33,633 nt of DNA, from assembly GCF_015352955.1 (NCBI RefSeq), contig NZ_JACYOX010000043.1:1-33633 (forward strand), written 5' to 3'. The stretch is from Noviherbaspirillum soli. Lineage in GTDB: Bacteria; Pseudomonadota; Gammaproteobacteria; Burkholderiales; Burkholderiaceae_D. Below, in pieces: positions 25,302 through 33,633 of this stretch; positions within the stretch are counted from its first letter, which is position 1, and each line of letters starts with the position of its first letter. The translations under genes were made by a program, and so were the position numbers. The notes beneath the pieces are model-generated. The model was not told the origin of the DNA and made no database searches. It saw only the letters and a list, made by a program, of their open reading frames with translations.

Positions 25302-26507
25302 ATGCAAAATTTGATCGTGCTCGCGCACGTGCCGACCGATTCGGTGAATGAGGGTTTTCTCCCGGCGGCTAAGGCGCTGGGCCTGTCGGTGAGTCTGCTG
25401 ACCGACTGTGCCGACGCGCACCGCGCCCACTTCGCCAAGGATAGACTGCCAGCCTATCCCGACGAGATTATTTCCTGCGATGTGTTCAATCCGCTGGCAG
25501 TGATTGATGCACTGGCCCACCGCACGGCTCGACCGGGGGCGATTTTTTCTAACAGTGACCATCTCCAGACCAGCACCTCGATCGCAGCCGACTATTTCGG
25601 ACTCCCGCGCAAGGACTGGCACACTACCTATCGCGCCAAAAATAAGGCAGAGATGCGTGTGCGCTTGCAGACTTTAGGCATCGACATGCTGTGGCATGCG
25701 ACCGTCTGCGACCCGGCCATGCTGTCAGCATTGTCCGAAGTGCCGTTTCCGGCCGTCGTCAAGCCGCGCGAGGGTGTGGCAAGCTTGCAAGTCAGCCTGG
25801 CCTGCAATCATGCCGAATTAAGAGCGCAATGTGACGCTGTTTGGGCCATTCATCCAGGGCGGCCAATGCTGATCGAGGAATACATCGACGGGCCGCTGTA
25901 TACGTTGGAAACTCTGGGGGACGGCATTGACATGGCGGTGCTGGGCGGCTTTCAGGTTCGCTTGTCGCCGCCGCCTCACTTCATCGAGCACGAGGCTGTA
26001 TGGTTACCCGGACCGCCGCAAGGCGAGGCTGCCAAAGTGCTTGACATCGTGCGCGCCTTCGGCGTCGGTTTTGGCGCCTGCCACACCGAATTCGTCATGA
26101 GCGCGCACGGGCCCCGTCTGATCGAGATTAACTACCGCAATATTGGCGACTACCGCGAGTTCCTGTTGCAGGAAACCTTGGGAATTCCCCTTTTTAAAAC
26201 CGTGCTGCGACTCTATTTGGGACAACCCCTTCCTGCCTTGCAGCTGGCCGATCATGCCGCCCACATCCGCTATTTCGTGGCATCCCAGGCGGGCACCGTG
26301 AAGCATGCTTCAGCGGCCTTTGCCGAGCGCAGCGATGCAGTGCACATCACTTACCAGCCGCTGCGTGCAGTGGGTGACATGATCGCACTGACTCACTCGA
26401 ACAAGGATTACCTGGGTGTGCTGCGCGGCGCCGGCACTGACGCTACAACGCTGGCCTCGGCCATTGACAGTGCCGCGCAGCGCCTGTCGTGGGAGATCGT
26501 GGCATGA
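25302..26507 (+). CDS. pvsA: ATP-grasp ligase of siderophore synthesis (PvsA-like)
   Basis: The protein has 401 residues and an ATP-grasp fold; in vibrioferrin synthesis PvsA is the ligase thought to add L-alanine. Visible blocks are FPAVVKPREGVASLQVSL (ATP-binding lysine), MLIEEYIDGPLYTLETLG and the metal site HTEFVMSAHGPRLIEINYRNIGD. ATG 25302 is chosen because AAGGA lies 6 nt upstream; a TTG two codons earlier is possible. It begins a run of six tightly packed genes and its stop overlaps the next start. The substrate is inferred from gene order, not from residues. Confidence 0.85.
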   Translation: MQNLIVLAHVPTDSVNEGFLPAAKALGLSVSLLTDCADAHRAHFAKDRLPAYPDEIISCDVFNPLAVIDALAHRTARPGAIFSNSDHLQTSTSIAADYFGLPRKDWHTTYRAKNKAEMRVRLQTLGIDMLWHATVCDPAMLSALSEVPFPAVVKPREGVASLQVSLACNHAELRAQCDAVWAIHPGRPMLIEEYIDGPLYTLETLGDGIDMAVLGGFQVRLSPPPHFIEHEAVWLPGPPQGEAAKVLDIVRAFGVGFGACHTEFVMSAHGPRLIEINYRNIGDYREFLLQETLGIPLFKTVLRLYLGQPLPALQLADHAAHIRYFVASQAGTVKHASAAFAERSDAVHITYQPLRAVGDMIALTHSNKDYLGVLRGAGTDATTLASAIDSAAQRLSWEIVA

Positions 26508-28306
26508 ACCGGCGCGCCATCGAAAAGCAATTGCAGCCGGACGCAGATGCGGTCTATATCTGCACCCGCGTAGTTGACGCCCTATTGCGTGAGGACGTGC
26601 GCGGCTGCGTCACGCAAGCGCGCCTATTGAACGATGAATCCCTGGCAACGCACGGAAACTTTCCACTGACGCAGCGCTGGCTAGAAATCAGCCACTTCGG
26701 AACCGGGCGGATATGGATCCCGGTCTCGCCGGGGTGTTTCATGCAAAGCTGGCGTCTGACCGCGCTGCCGCTGCTAGCCGAGGAGGGCGGCGAAGTGCAT
26801 GCCTTGTCCGAGGTGGGCGACATCCTGGCGCGCTTCAGTACCGGAGCGGACTGTGATACCTGTGCACGGTTTGCCGACTTCGAGCGCGAATGCGCGGTTG
26901 CGCTCGAACATCGACGAGCGGCTGACGCTGCACAGAGTAATTGGTTTAAGGCCGGGCCCTGGAATGAGGCATATTCCTGGCACGAGCGCATGCTGCGCCA
27001 TGACCGGCTGGCGTCCTACCTGGACCATCCGCTGTATCCAACTGCGCGCGCCAAGCTGGGCTTCGATGTCGACGACCTGCGCCGCTACGCGCCGGAATTT
27101 GGCTGCCGCTTTGAACTGCACTGGCTCGCCGTACCGCGCGCGCTGTACCACCCGAGCGCAAACCACTTGCCACCCGGCTGGCCCGGTTTTGCCGACGTCG
27201 GACTGCCCGAAGCGCTGGCCGCCGATTACGCGCTGGTGCCGGTGCACCCATTTGTCTGGTATGGCGAGCTGAATGCCTTCCTGATCGCTGCTAGCCTCTC
27301 TGAGAAGGTGATCCGCGCCCCCCGCACCCATATGCCAGTCACGCCCACGTTGTCAGTGCGCTCGCTGGTATTGACGGACAGTCCGGCCTGGCACCTCAAG
27401 TTGCCATTGACCATCCGCACGCTGGGCGCAAAGAATATTCGCACCATTAAACCAAGCACGATCCGCGACGGACAGCGCATGCAAGACCTGCTGGGGGCAA
27501 TTGCCGAGCGTGAACCGACCCTCCGCGGTCGATTGCTGCTGACCGTCGAGGATACCGGTGCGCACGTGGACGGCCAGACCTTTCTGGGCTACATCGTGCG
27601 CCGCTATCCTGAAACTGCATTACAGCACTCGACGCCAGTGCCGGTGGCCGGCCTGCTCGCGCCGACGCCGGCTGGCGGCTGCGTTGCAGAAGAGTTGGCA
27701 GCGCGCTTTTACAACGGGGATACGGCAGCCCTGTTCGATGACTATCTCAACCTGACGTTACGGCTCCACCTCACCTTATGGGTCCGCTACGGAATCGCTT
27801 TGGAATCGAACCAGCAGAACTCGGTGCTGGTGTTATCTGATGAAGCACCGCGCTTACGGCTATTACTCAAAGATAACGATGCGGCACGCTTGCACCGGGA
27901 ACGGTTGACAAGCGTCTCGCCAGCGTTGGCAGCGCACATTGATGTTTTAGAAGATGCACGCTTGGTGGTGAGTAGCGAACTGCCGCTGGCGCAGATGTTT
28001 ACCACGATCACGTTGCAATTAAATCTCGCGGTGTTGACCGAGGGGCTGGCCGAGCGCGTATCGGAATTTTGCCGCGAAAAAACCTATGCTTGCTTGCGCG
28101 AATGCACGGCTGCGATCCTCGACGACTTGGCAGCTGAGGGCGAGGACGTGGCGCTGGCACGCCAGGTCCTTCTTGACGACGACTACCTGTATATCAAGTA
28201 CCTATTGACCGCGGCGACGCTGCTCGACAAAGGCACGACCGGCGCAACGGACGTCAACAAGTTTTATGGCAAGAGCGCGCCTAACTTCTTGAGGGCTAGT
28301 TCATGA
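26504..28306 (+). CDS. pvsB: IucA/IucC-family NIS synthetase (PvsB-like)
   Basis: This 600-residue NRPS-independent siderophore synthetase activates a carboxylate by adenylation and condenses it with an amine or alcohol. Family features are the HPLYPTARAKLGF block, YALVPVHPFVW, PTLSVRSLVL, LKLPLTIRTLGAKNIRTI, and the active-site region LHLTLWVRYGIALESNQQN followed by RLLLKDNDAARLHRE. In vibrioferrin synthesis PvsB is the later-acting synthetase that brings in 2-oxoglutarate. ATG 26504 overlaps the pvsA stop by 4 nt, and its own stop overlaps the exporter gene by 4 nt. Confidence 0.9.
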   Translation: MNRRAIEKQLQPDADAVYICTRVVDALLREDVRGCVTQARLLNDESLATHGNFPLTQRWLEISHFGTGRIWIPVSPGCFMQSWRLTALPLLAEEGGEVHALSEVGDILARFSTGADCDTCARFADFERECAVALEHRRAADAAQSNWFKAGPWNEAYSWHERMLRHDRLASYLDHPLYPTARAKLGFDVDDLRRYAPEFGCRFELHWLAVPRALYHPSANHLPPGWPGFADVGLPEALAADYALVPVHPFVWYGELNAFLIAASLSEKVIRAPRTHMPVTPTLSVRSLVLTDSPAWHLKLPLTIRTLGAKNIRTIKPSTIRDGQRMQDLLGAIAEREPTLRGRLLLTVEDTGAHVDGQTFLGYIVRRYPETALQHSTPVPVAGLLAPTPAGGCVAEELAARFYNGDTAALFDDYLNLTLRLHLTLWVRYGIALESNQQNSVLVLSDEAPRLRLLLKDNDAARLHRERLTSVSPALAAHIDVLEDARLVVSSELPLAQMFTTITLQLNLAVLTEGLAERVSEFCREKTYACLRECTAAILDDLAAEGEDVALARQVLLDDDYLYIKYLLTAATLLDKGTTGATDVNKFYGKSAPNFLRASS

Positions 28307-29481
28307 CGCCCGTGCGGGTGCCGCGCACCATCGTATTGGCAGTCATGGCGGGCCACTTTGTGGCCGCTTTTGCCGCGCTCGGTATGCCGCCATTTTTTGC
28401 GCTAATCCTTGAGCAGTCGCTCCACAACGAAGCGCACTACCTGACCGGCTGGTTCTATGTGGTGCCCACCGCGTTTGCTGCGCTGAGCAGTCCCTGGTGG
28501 GGCAAGCTGGCAGATCGATACGGCAAGAAGCAACTACTGATTCGCGCACAACTCGGGCTGGCCGCAAGCTTTCTTCTGGCCAGCTTTGCAACGAACATCT
28601 GGGTGTTCTTCGCAGCGTTGGCATTACAGGGCATCCTGGGCGGCACCTTTGCGGCTTCTAATGCGTATCTGGCGACCGTCGCCAGTGGTCCGGTGCTGGC
28701 TCGCAGCCTGACAGCGATGCAATGGTCGGCCCGTGCCGCGCTGGTGGCCGCACCGCTGACCCTGGGACTGGCGCTGCAAGCAAACCTCCACTCGCCGATT
28801 GAGATGTACCGCTATCTGGCGCTGTTGCCGCTTGCCGCCGCTGGGCTAGCCGTCTGCTTGCCTGCGGGCGCTGCAGCGCCGAAGACGGCCGCCGGGCACG
28901 AGCCTGTGACAGTGGTCGAGGCCACGCCACGGCAAGTCTACGCGTTCCAGTTTGTTTTTGTGTTCGCTACCGTTGCGACGTTTCCCTACTTCGCGCCGGA
29001 TGTGCAACAACGTTTCGCCAGTCTGCCCACTAGCATGGCCGGCTTGCTGTTCGGTCTGCCGCATGCTGTCTACCTGCTCGCAGCGGTACCGATGACCCGC
29101 TGGCTCGCACGTGGCCGGCGAGCCCCAATTCTGGCTACGGCATTTGGCGCACTGGCTCTTAGTTTGTTCGGCCAAGCCCTGGCAGGTTCGCTCGCTGCTC
29201 TGATCGCCTGGCGAGTGCAGATGGGAGTAGCAATGACGGGCGGCTTCATTGCCCTGCACGGGCTTATTGCCGGTGTTGTGCATGGCGGCAATGCCGGTCG
29301 TGCCTTCGGCTGGTTTGAAAGCAGTTCCAAATGGGGCGCCGTGGCGGCCGGCCTGTCGGCCGGGTTTGCCGCCCAGCTTTATGGCTTGAATGCGCCATTC
29401 TTTCTCGGCACAGTCCCTGCGGCTTGTTCGCTCGTTTATCTGGTATTGGCTCCGCACGGTCGGCTGCGCGCCGACATCTAA
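28303..29481 (+). CDS. pvsC: MFS siderophore exporter (PvsC-like)
   Basis: The protein has 392 residues with about twelve hydrophobic segments, expected in the inner membrane. The MFS signature between helices 2 and 3 is present as WWGKLADRYGKKQLLIR, and a second-half counterpart MTRWLARGRRAPILAT is visible. In vibrioferrin loci the gene between the two synthetases is PvsC, which exports the finished siderophore. It overlaps pvsB by 4 nt; a 24-nt gap with its own AAGGGGA ribosome site separates it from the next synthetase. Confidence 0.88.
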   Translation: MTPVRVPRTIVLAVMAGHFVAAFAALGMPPFFALILEQSLHNEAHYLTGWFYVVPTAFAALSSPWWGKLADRYGKKQLLIRAQLGLAASFLLASFATNIWVFFAALALQGILGGTFAASNAYLATVASGPVLARSLTAMQWSARAALVAAPLTLGLALQANLHSPIEMYRYLALLPLAAAGLAVCLPAGAAAPKTAAGHEPVTVVEATPRQVYAFQFVFVFATVATFPYFAPDVQQRFASLPTSMAGLLFGLPHAVYLLAAVPMTRWLARGRRAPILATAFGALALSLFGQALAGSLAALIAWRVQMGVAMTGGFIALHGLIAGVVHGGNAGRAFGWFESSSKWGAVAAGLSAGFAAQLYGLNAPFFLGTVPAACSLVYLVLAPHGRLRADI

Positions 29482-29505
29482 TCATCCTTCACCAAGGGGA
29501 ACACT

Positions 29506-31338
29506 ATGCAACACACCTTGAATGCCCAGTGCGCCGATCCGACGACTTTAGCCGCGCATGAAGCCGGTCGGCGCAGCCAGGAGACGCTACTGAACTGCTA
29601 TTGCCGCGAAGTGGCCGGGCCTGCTGACGAACTGAACGTCGGGCCGCTCTTCTGGCCCAGCGATTGGCCGGCCGCGATCAAGATGGCGGTGCAGCGCGAA
29701 GGCGGCCAGGTGCTGAACGTGCACTTGCCATATACCGGCGAGCGCCTGCTGACGGTGGTCGCGGAAGCCTCCGTTACCGGCAATTACCGCTATCGATCAC
29801 CGTTCTTTCACAAGGCGCCCGGCAAGCCATGGGCCTTGCTCAACTGGGAGGCCCAAGCGACGCTGCTGCTGCGCGAGATGGCGCTCAGGCACGGGCTGGC
29901 GCCCAATACTGAACTCATGGAACAAATGCGCAACAGCGTGGCAATGACCACACTGGCGCTGGCGTACCCGCCCGCAGTGCGTTTGCCTGCCGACCCGGTC
30001 GAAGCCTATATCGACTCCGAGCAATCGCTGGTGTTCGGCCATCCTTTTCACCCTGCGCCGAAAAGCCGCCAAGGTTTTGCGGAAGGCGACCTAAGTCGCT
30101 ACTCGCCCGAGCTTGGGGCACGCTTTGCCTTGCACTACTTCGCAGTGCGTGCCGAGGACGTCGTGCAGCAGTCTCTGCTTGACAAGCGCTGCGACGAAGT
30201 TGTCGCGGCCTGCGCACCGGCCGTCGAGCCTGGGTTCGTGGCGGTGCCTGCGCATCCCTGGCAGGCGGCCTACCTGCTAGCGCATCCGCTGGTCAGAAAG
30301 GTAATGGCGGAGGGGCGCATGCGCTACCTGGGCGCGCATGGCGCTCCCTTTTTCGCGACTTCGTCGGTACGCACGCTGTACCAGCCGGGCAACCCTTATT
30401 TTTACAAATTTTCATTGAACGTCCGGCTGACCAACTGTGTGCGTAAGAATGCCTGGTACGAGCTGGAAGGGGCGACCCAGATTAGCCGCATCATGCGCGG
30501 CTTGCTTCCCGGACTGCAACGTGAATTCGCCGGGCTGGAAGTGCTCGAGGAACCGGCTTTTCTGTCCGTCGATCTGCGCGACGACGATCCGGCGCGCAAC
30601 CGCGAGGTGGTCGAGGGATTCGGCATGATCCTGCGCCGTAACGTTGAAACATTGCTGCGTCCTGGCGCAACACCGGTACTGGCCGGTTCGCTGTTTGGCA
30701 ACCACGTGTACGGCGAGATGCGCATGCGCCAGTTGCTCAGGGATATTGCCATGCGCGAACGCAGTCCAATCGCGAACGTGACCGAGCGCTGGTTTTCCGG
30801 CTATATCGAACAGCTCATGTATCCCGTGCTGCACTGCTATTTTGCACATGGACTAGTGTTCGAGCCGCATCTGCAAAACGTCGTGATCGGGCTTCAGGAT
30901 AACTGGCCATGCCAGTTGTTTTTGCGTGATTTCGAGGGCGTGAAGCTACTGCCTGAATACTATCCGGCGCAGGCCTTAACCGAGATCAGCGCGTGTGCAC
31001 GGGAAGCGCTGTGGTATGAGGAAGAGCAGGGCTGGAAGCGAATCGCTTATTGCCTGTTCGTTAATAACTTTGCGGAAGGGATTGGTCAGCTCGCCGCCGA
31101 GCAGCCGGCATTGCAGCAAAGACTATGGGCTTTGGTCCGGCATCACCTGCAACGCTATCAAGCGGGATGGGGCAACCTGGTCTCCGCCCGCCGAATCAAC
31201 GCGGTACTGGGCGGCGAGCCTTTCCCCGGCAAGACGAATTTGAGCAACCGCTTTTTGCAGCGCGCAGACCGCGCATCGACCTATGTACCGGTCGGTAACC
31301 CGGTTGCTGCCGCAGGCGAGGTCTCCCTATGGAACTAA
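29506..31338 (+). CDS. pvsD: IucA/IucC-family NIS synthetase (PvsD-like)
   Basis: The second NIS synthetase has 610 residues. Features include FGHPFHPAPKSRQGF (ATP-binding HP-HP-K region), FVAVPAHPWQAAYLL, ATSSVRTLYQ, FKFSLNVRLTNCVRKNAWYE and HGLVFEPHLQNVVIGL with FLRDFEGVKL. These fit the citrate-activating AcsD/PvsD branch, whose founding reaction joins citrate and L-serine. AAGGGGA lies 6 nt before ATG 29506. Its stop lies inside the decarboxylase gene (10-nt overlap). Confidence 0.9.
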   Translation: MQHTLNAQCADPTTLAAHEAGRRSQETLLNCYCREVAGPADELNVGPLFWPSDWPAAIKMAVQREGGQVLNVHLPYTGERLLTVVAEASVTGNYRYRSPFFHKAPGKPWALLNWEAQATLLLREMALRHGLAPNTELMEQMRNSVAMTTLALAYPPAVRLPADPVEAYIDSEQSLVFGHPFHPAPKSRQGFAEGDLSRYSPELGARFALHYFAVRAEDVVQQSLLDKRCDEVVAACAPAVEPGFVAVPAHPWQAAYLLAHPLVRKVMAEGRMRYLGAHGAPFFATSSVRTLYQPGNPYFYKFSLNVRLTNCVRKNAWYELEGATQISRIMRGLLPGLQREFAGLEVLEEPAFLSVDLRDDDPARNREVVEGFGMILRRNVETLLRPGATPVLAGSLFGNHVYGEMRMRQLLRDIAMRERSPIANVTERWFSGYIEQLMYPVLHCYFAHGLVFEPHLQNVVIGLQDNWPCQLFLRDFEGVKLLPEYYPAQALTEISACAREALWYEEEQGWKRIAYCLFVNNFAEGIGQLAAEQPALQQRLWALVRHHLQRYQAGWGNLVSARRINAVLGGEPFPGKTNLSNRFLQRADRASTYVPVGNPVAAAGEVSLWN

Positions 31339-32555
31339 GATTGGATAAGGTCGAGCGCCATTTGAGGGCAGCGGCCGCCCATGCCACACAGCCGCTGTGC
31401 GCCTATGTGTACGACCTTGAAGCGCTGCATCGCCATAGCGAGGCCGTGGTAGCCGCGCTGCCCCAAGGTTGCGAGCTGTTCTATGCAATCAAGGCTAATT
31501 CGGACCTGCCGATTCTGCAGACGCTGGCGCCGCGCGTGGCCGGTTTCGAGGTGTCTTCGGGCGGTGAACTAGCTTGGGCGCGCGAGCATTTTGCAACGAC
31601 TGCCCTGATCTTTAGCGGTCCTGGCAAGACCGACACTGAACTGCAGCTGGCGCTGGACAGCGACATCGACGCAATCCATGTCGAAAGCCTGCATGAACTG
31701 CGGCGGCTTTCGTGGCTGGCCAAGGCGAGCGGCAAGTGTGTGCCTATCCTATTACGTGTCAACTTGCCGATGCCAGGACTGATTGTGACGCCGCTGATGA
31801 TGGGCGGGAAACCGACGCCGTTCGGCATCGCCGCTGACCAGTTGCCAGCCTGCTTCGAGAGCCTGCAATCGGCACCGAACCTGCGTCTGCGTGGCTTTCA
31901 CTTTCACCTGCTGTCGCACCAGCTTGATGCCACCGCCCACGTTGACCTGATCGCCACTTGCCTGGACCAGGTCGCGCATTGGTGCGAGGCCTACGGTCTC
32001 GACATCGATCATGTCAATGTGGGCGGTGGCATCGGCGTGAACTACCGGCAGCCGCAGCAGCAGTTCGACCTTGTGGCTTTCGGCGAGGGACTCCGGCGCT
32101 TGCGGGAAAGCCAGCCAGACATGCCGCGCCTGCGCTTCGAATGCGGTCGTTACATCACGGCTGCCTGCGGCTATTACGCCATGGAGGTGCTGGACATCAA
32201 GCATGCGTTTGGCGGCGCTTTTTTGGTCGCCCGCGGCGGCACCCATCATTTCCGCACTCCGTATGCGCAGAACCACAGCCACCCGTTCCACATTCTGCCT
32301 GTCGAGCGCTGGCCCTATCCCTGGCCCCGGCCCGAACTGCACGACGCCGTTGTCAACGTGGTCGGCCAGTTATGCACCCCTAAAGACTTGCTGGCGTTCG
32401 ACGCACGGGTCGATCGGGTGAGGGCGGGAGACTTACTGGTCTTCCCCTATGCGGGCGCCTACGCCTGGCACATCTCGCATCACGATTTCCTGCGCCACCC
32501 GCATCCACAGAACTGGTACCTACCAATGGAGCACGCCAATGCTGCAAACGAATAA
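31329..32555 (+). CDS. pvsE: PLP-dependent decarboxylase (PvsE-like, alanine racemase fold)
   Basis: The protein has 408 residues and belongs to the LysA/ornithine decarboxylase fold III family. The PLP lysine is in ELFYAIKANSDLPIL, followed by FEVSSGGELAWA, HFHLLSHQLD, the phosphate-binding loop NVGGGIGVNY and FECGRYIT. In vibrioferrin synthesis the matching enzyme removes the carboxylate of the citryl-serine intermediate to give an ethanolamine ester. The usual C-terminal CD motif region reads LCTPKDLLAFD. It overlaps pvsD by 10 nt and the aldolase-family gene by 17 nt, so the three are coupled. Confidence 0.88.
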   Translation: MELRLDKVERHLRAAAAHATQPLCAYVYDLEALHRHSEAVVAALPQGCELFYAIKANSDLPILQTLAPRVAGFEVSSGGELAWAREHFATTALIFSGPGKTDTELQLALDSDIDAIHVESLHELRRLSWLAKASGKCVPILLRVNLPMPGLIVTPLMMGGKPTPFGIAADQLPACFESLQSAPNLRLRGFHFHLLSHQLDATAHVDLIATCLDQVAHWCEAYGLDIDHVNVGGGIGVNYRQPQQQFDLVAFGEGLRRLRESQPDMPRLRFECGRYITAACGYYAMEVLDIKHAFGGAFLVARGGTHHFRTPYAQNHSHPFHILPVERWPYPWPRPELHDAVVNVVGQLCTPKDLLAFDARVDRVRAGDLLVFPYAGAYAWHISHHDFLRHPHPQNWYLPMEHANAANE

Positions 32556-33312
32556 ACTCATGCTTCGGCTCAATGCCGGCCAGCGCGTGTACGGGCTCAT
32601 CAGTTCAATACCGGTGCCGCTGCTGGTGGAAATGATCGGCTACGCGGGCTATGACTTCGTGATCCTCGACCTGGAACATGTGGGCGTCAATCCACAGACG
32701 CTGGAGGATATGATTCGCGCGGCCGAGTGCAGCGGGCTTACGCCGCTGGTGCGCGTGCCGGGCGTCCGGCCAGATACCATCTTGCGCGTCCTCGACGCTG
32801 GTGCGATGGGTATCGTGGTGCCGCGCGTGCAGGATGTCGAGCAAGCCCGGCAGGCTGTGCGAGCCAGCCGCTACCATCCTCTTGGTGAACGCGGCATTAG
32901 TGGTGGCCGCACTACCGGCTTCGGAACCCTTGACCTGCAAACATATATGGCGCAAGCCAATCGCGAGATTATGGTGGTCGCGATGATCGAGGATCGCGCT
33001 GGCGTAGAGAACATCGATGCCATCGCAGCGGTGCCCGGCATCGACATGATTCTGGAAGGCGCCATGGACCTCTCACAGTCCTTTGGGGTGCCGGGGCAGG
33101 CGCAGGATCCCAATGTACAAGCCGCGGTCCGCCGAGTAGCCACGGCCTGCGCTACGCATGGGGTGCCATTCTGTGCCATCCCGCGGGTCGATGGCCAGCA
33201 CGAAGCTTGGTGCAGAGCCGATGTCAGGGCCTTTTTGCTGGGCGATGACCGCGGCGTCAGTTTTCGCGCATTAAAAGCCCATTATGGTAATTATCGTACT
33301 CCGGTATTTTAG
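32539..33312 (+). CDS. HpcH/HpaI-family enzyme, SbnG-like citrate synthase
   Basis: The protein has 257 residues and the HpcH/HpaI TIM-barrel fold. Family residues are FVILDLEHVGVNPQTLEDM, LVRVPG, MGIVVPRVQD, the metal ligands Glu in VAMIEDRAGV and Asp in EGAMDLSQSFG, and a C-terminal RAFLLGDD. In staphyloferrin B loci the homologue SbnG of almost the same length makes citrate from oxaloacetate and acetyl-CoA independent of the TCA cycle. As the last gene of a citrate-based siderophore operon, a citrate-supplying role is the most likely, though an aldolase with another substrate cannot be excluded. ATG 32539 is taken; an internal ATG at 32560 is the alternative. Confidence 0.82.
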   Translation: MLQTNKLMLRLNAGQRVYGLISSIPVPLLVEMIGYAGYDFVILDLEHVGVNPQTLEDMIRAAECSGLTPLVRVPGVRPDTILRVLDAGAMGIVVPRVQDVEQARQAVRASRYHPLGERGISGGRTTGFGTLDLQTYMAQANREIMVVAMIEDRAGVENIDAIAAVPGIDMILEGAMDLSQSFGVPGQAQDPNVQAAVRRVATACATHGVPFCAIPRVDGQHEAWCRADVRAFLLGDDRGVSFRALKAHYGNYRTPVF

Positions 33313-33489
33313 CGGTATAGCCCTGTTGGAGCTGGTGTCGAGATGCTAAACGGGGGAGCTTGCATGGCGGTTGGTCGCGCGCATTATTAGTTGGTGCAGG
33401 CGCTTCCGCATAAGCACCACGTCGGACGATATTGCTTCAGCATCAATGCAAATTGGTGTATTAACGTCAGTTCGGGATAAGGGCAGGTA
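33313..33489. other. Spacer after the siderophore operon; no gene or terminator seen
   Basis: No convincing terminator follows the last operon gene and no open frame with a ribosome site is seen. The TonB receptor gene expected for this siderophore type is not in the window. The right part (from about 33465) probably is the end of the IS relic that follows. Confidence 0.4.
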
Positions 33490-33633
33490 TCAGAGAATTG
33501 GCGCTGTGGTCGTCACGGGCAAGCGTGGCTTGTTGGGCGCGAGGCAGTAAGCAACGACACCGGCCATAAGATTGACGACGAAGTTCACGCAGGAGCGGTG
33601 ATGAGTATGTTCAATCTGGCATAGGTTTTTGAT
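33490..33633 (-). pseudogene. IS982-like transposase C-terminus, partial at window end
   Basis: On the minus strand 47 residues are open from the window edge to a stop at 33490: CQIEHTHHRSCVNFVVNL, then MAGVVAYCLAPNKP. This resembles the C-terminus of IS982-family transposases (IEH-RHRSP-NF-VNL--GLIAY---PKKP). The rest lies beyond the window, so whether the element is whole cannot be told. Confidence 0.6.

Noticed and set aside
1-33633. tRNA, rRNA, CRISPR arrays, prophage or toxin-antitoxin genes
   Set aside because: None could be recognised by eye on either strand; a covariance scan would be needed to exclude weak tRNA-like sequences.

Overview
The window looks like a chromosomal segment of a betaproteobacterium of the order Burkholderiales, most likely Oxalobacteraceae or a close relative. 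This is inferred from the high-GC codon use, the FDH3-type formate dehydrogenase arrangement, the B12 gene order and the insertion-sequence types; no rRNA or other marker gene is present to confirm it. Base 1 lies inside a formate dehydrogenase iron-sulfur subunit, and the last bases lie inside a transposase relic.

Layout. (1) 1-2341: end of a formate dehydrogenase operon (beta subunit, small lipoprotein, cytochrome b gamma subunit, small periplasmic protein). (2) 2342-3320: a graveyard of IS fragments (ISNCY-like, IS3 orfA, ISKra4 tail). (3) 3324-13952: a cobalamin locus. A promoter and a clear cobalamin riboswitch lead into btuB, followed by cobO, cobB, cobU, cbiB, cobD, btuF, a second BtuF-like protein without a signal peptide, cobQ and bluB, mostly joined by 4-7 nt overlaps. 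These genes cover corrinoid uptake, a,c-diamide amidation, adenosylation, cobyric acid formation, aminopropanol-phosphate attachment, nucleotide-loop activation and lower-ligand synthesis. cbiB and bluB each carry a single-nucleotide frameshift. (4) 13983-15353: a decayed IS5-family element with intact inverted repeats and a TTAG target duplication. (5) 15840-16625: a cold-shock gene with a strong terminator, and a small unknown ORF. (6) about 16709-19467: a decayed ISKra4-family element into which an IS630-family element has inserted. (7) 19514-22349: an RsbQ-type alpha/beta hydrolase followed by a PAS-PAS-histidine kinase-receiver protein. (8) 22540-23914: a group II intron reverse-transcriptase relic and a frameshifted receiver-GGDEF gene. 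(9) 24430-25300: an IS630 relic, a Fur-box promoter and a long leader with a perfect 12-bp hairpin and two tiny ORFs. (10) 25302-33312: a six-gene siderophore operon of the vibrioferrin type (ATP-grasp, NIS synthetase, MFS exporter, NIS synthetase, PLP decarboxylase) with an added HpcH/HpaI-family protein resembling the citrate synthase SbnG. (11) 33490-33633: C-terminal piece of an IS982-like transposase.

How it works together. Two metal- or cofactor-acquisition loci dominate, each under a recognisable metabolite or metal switch: B12 under a riboswitch and siderophore production under a probable Fur promoter. They are separated by an IS-rich zone holding signalling genes. At least three otherwise convincing host genes (cbiB, bluB, the GGDEF regulator) differ from an intact frame by one nucleotide. 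That is either real decay in an IS-rich region or residual indel error in the assembly, and deciding between the two matters for any functional reading.
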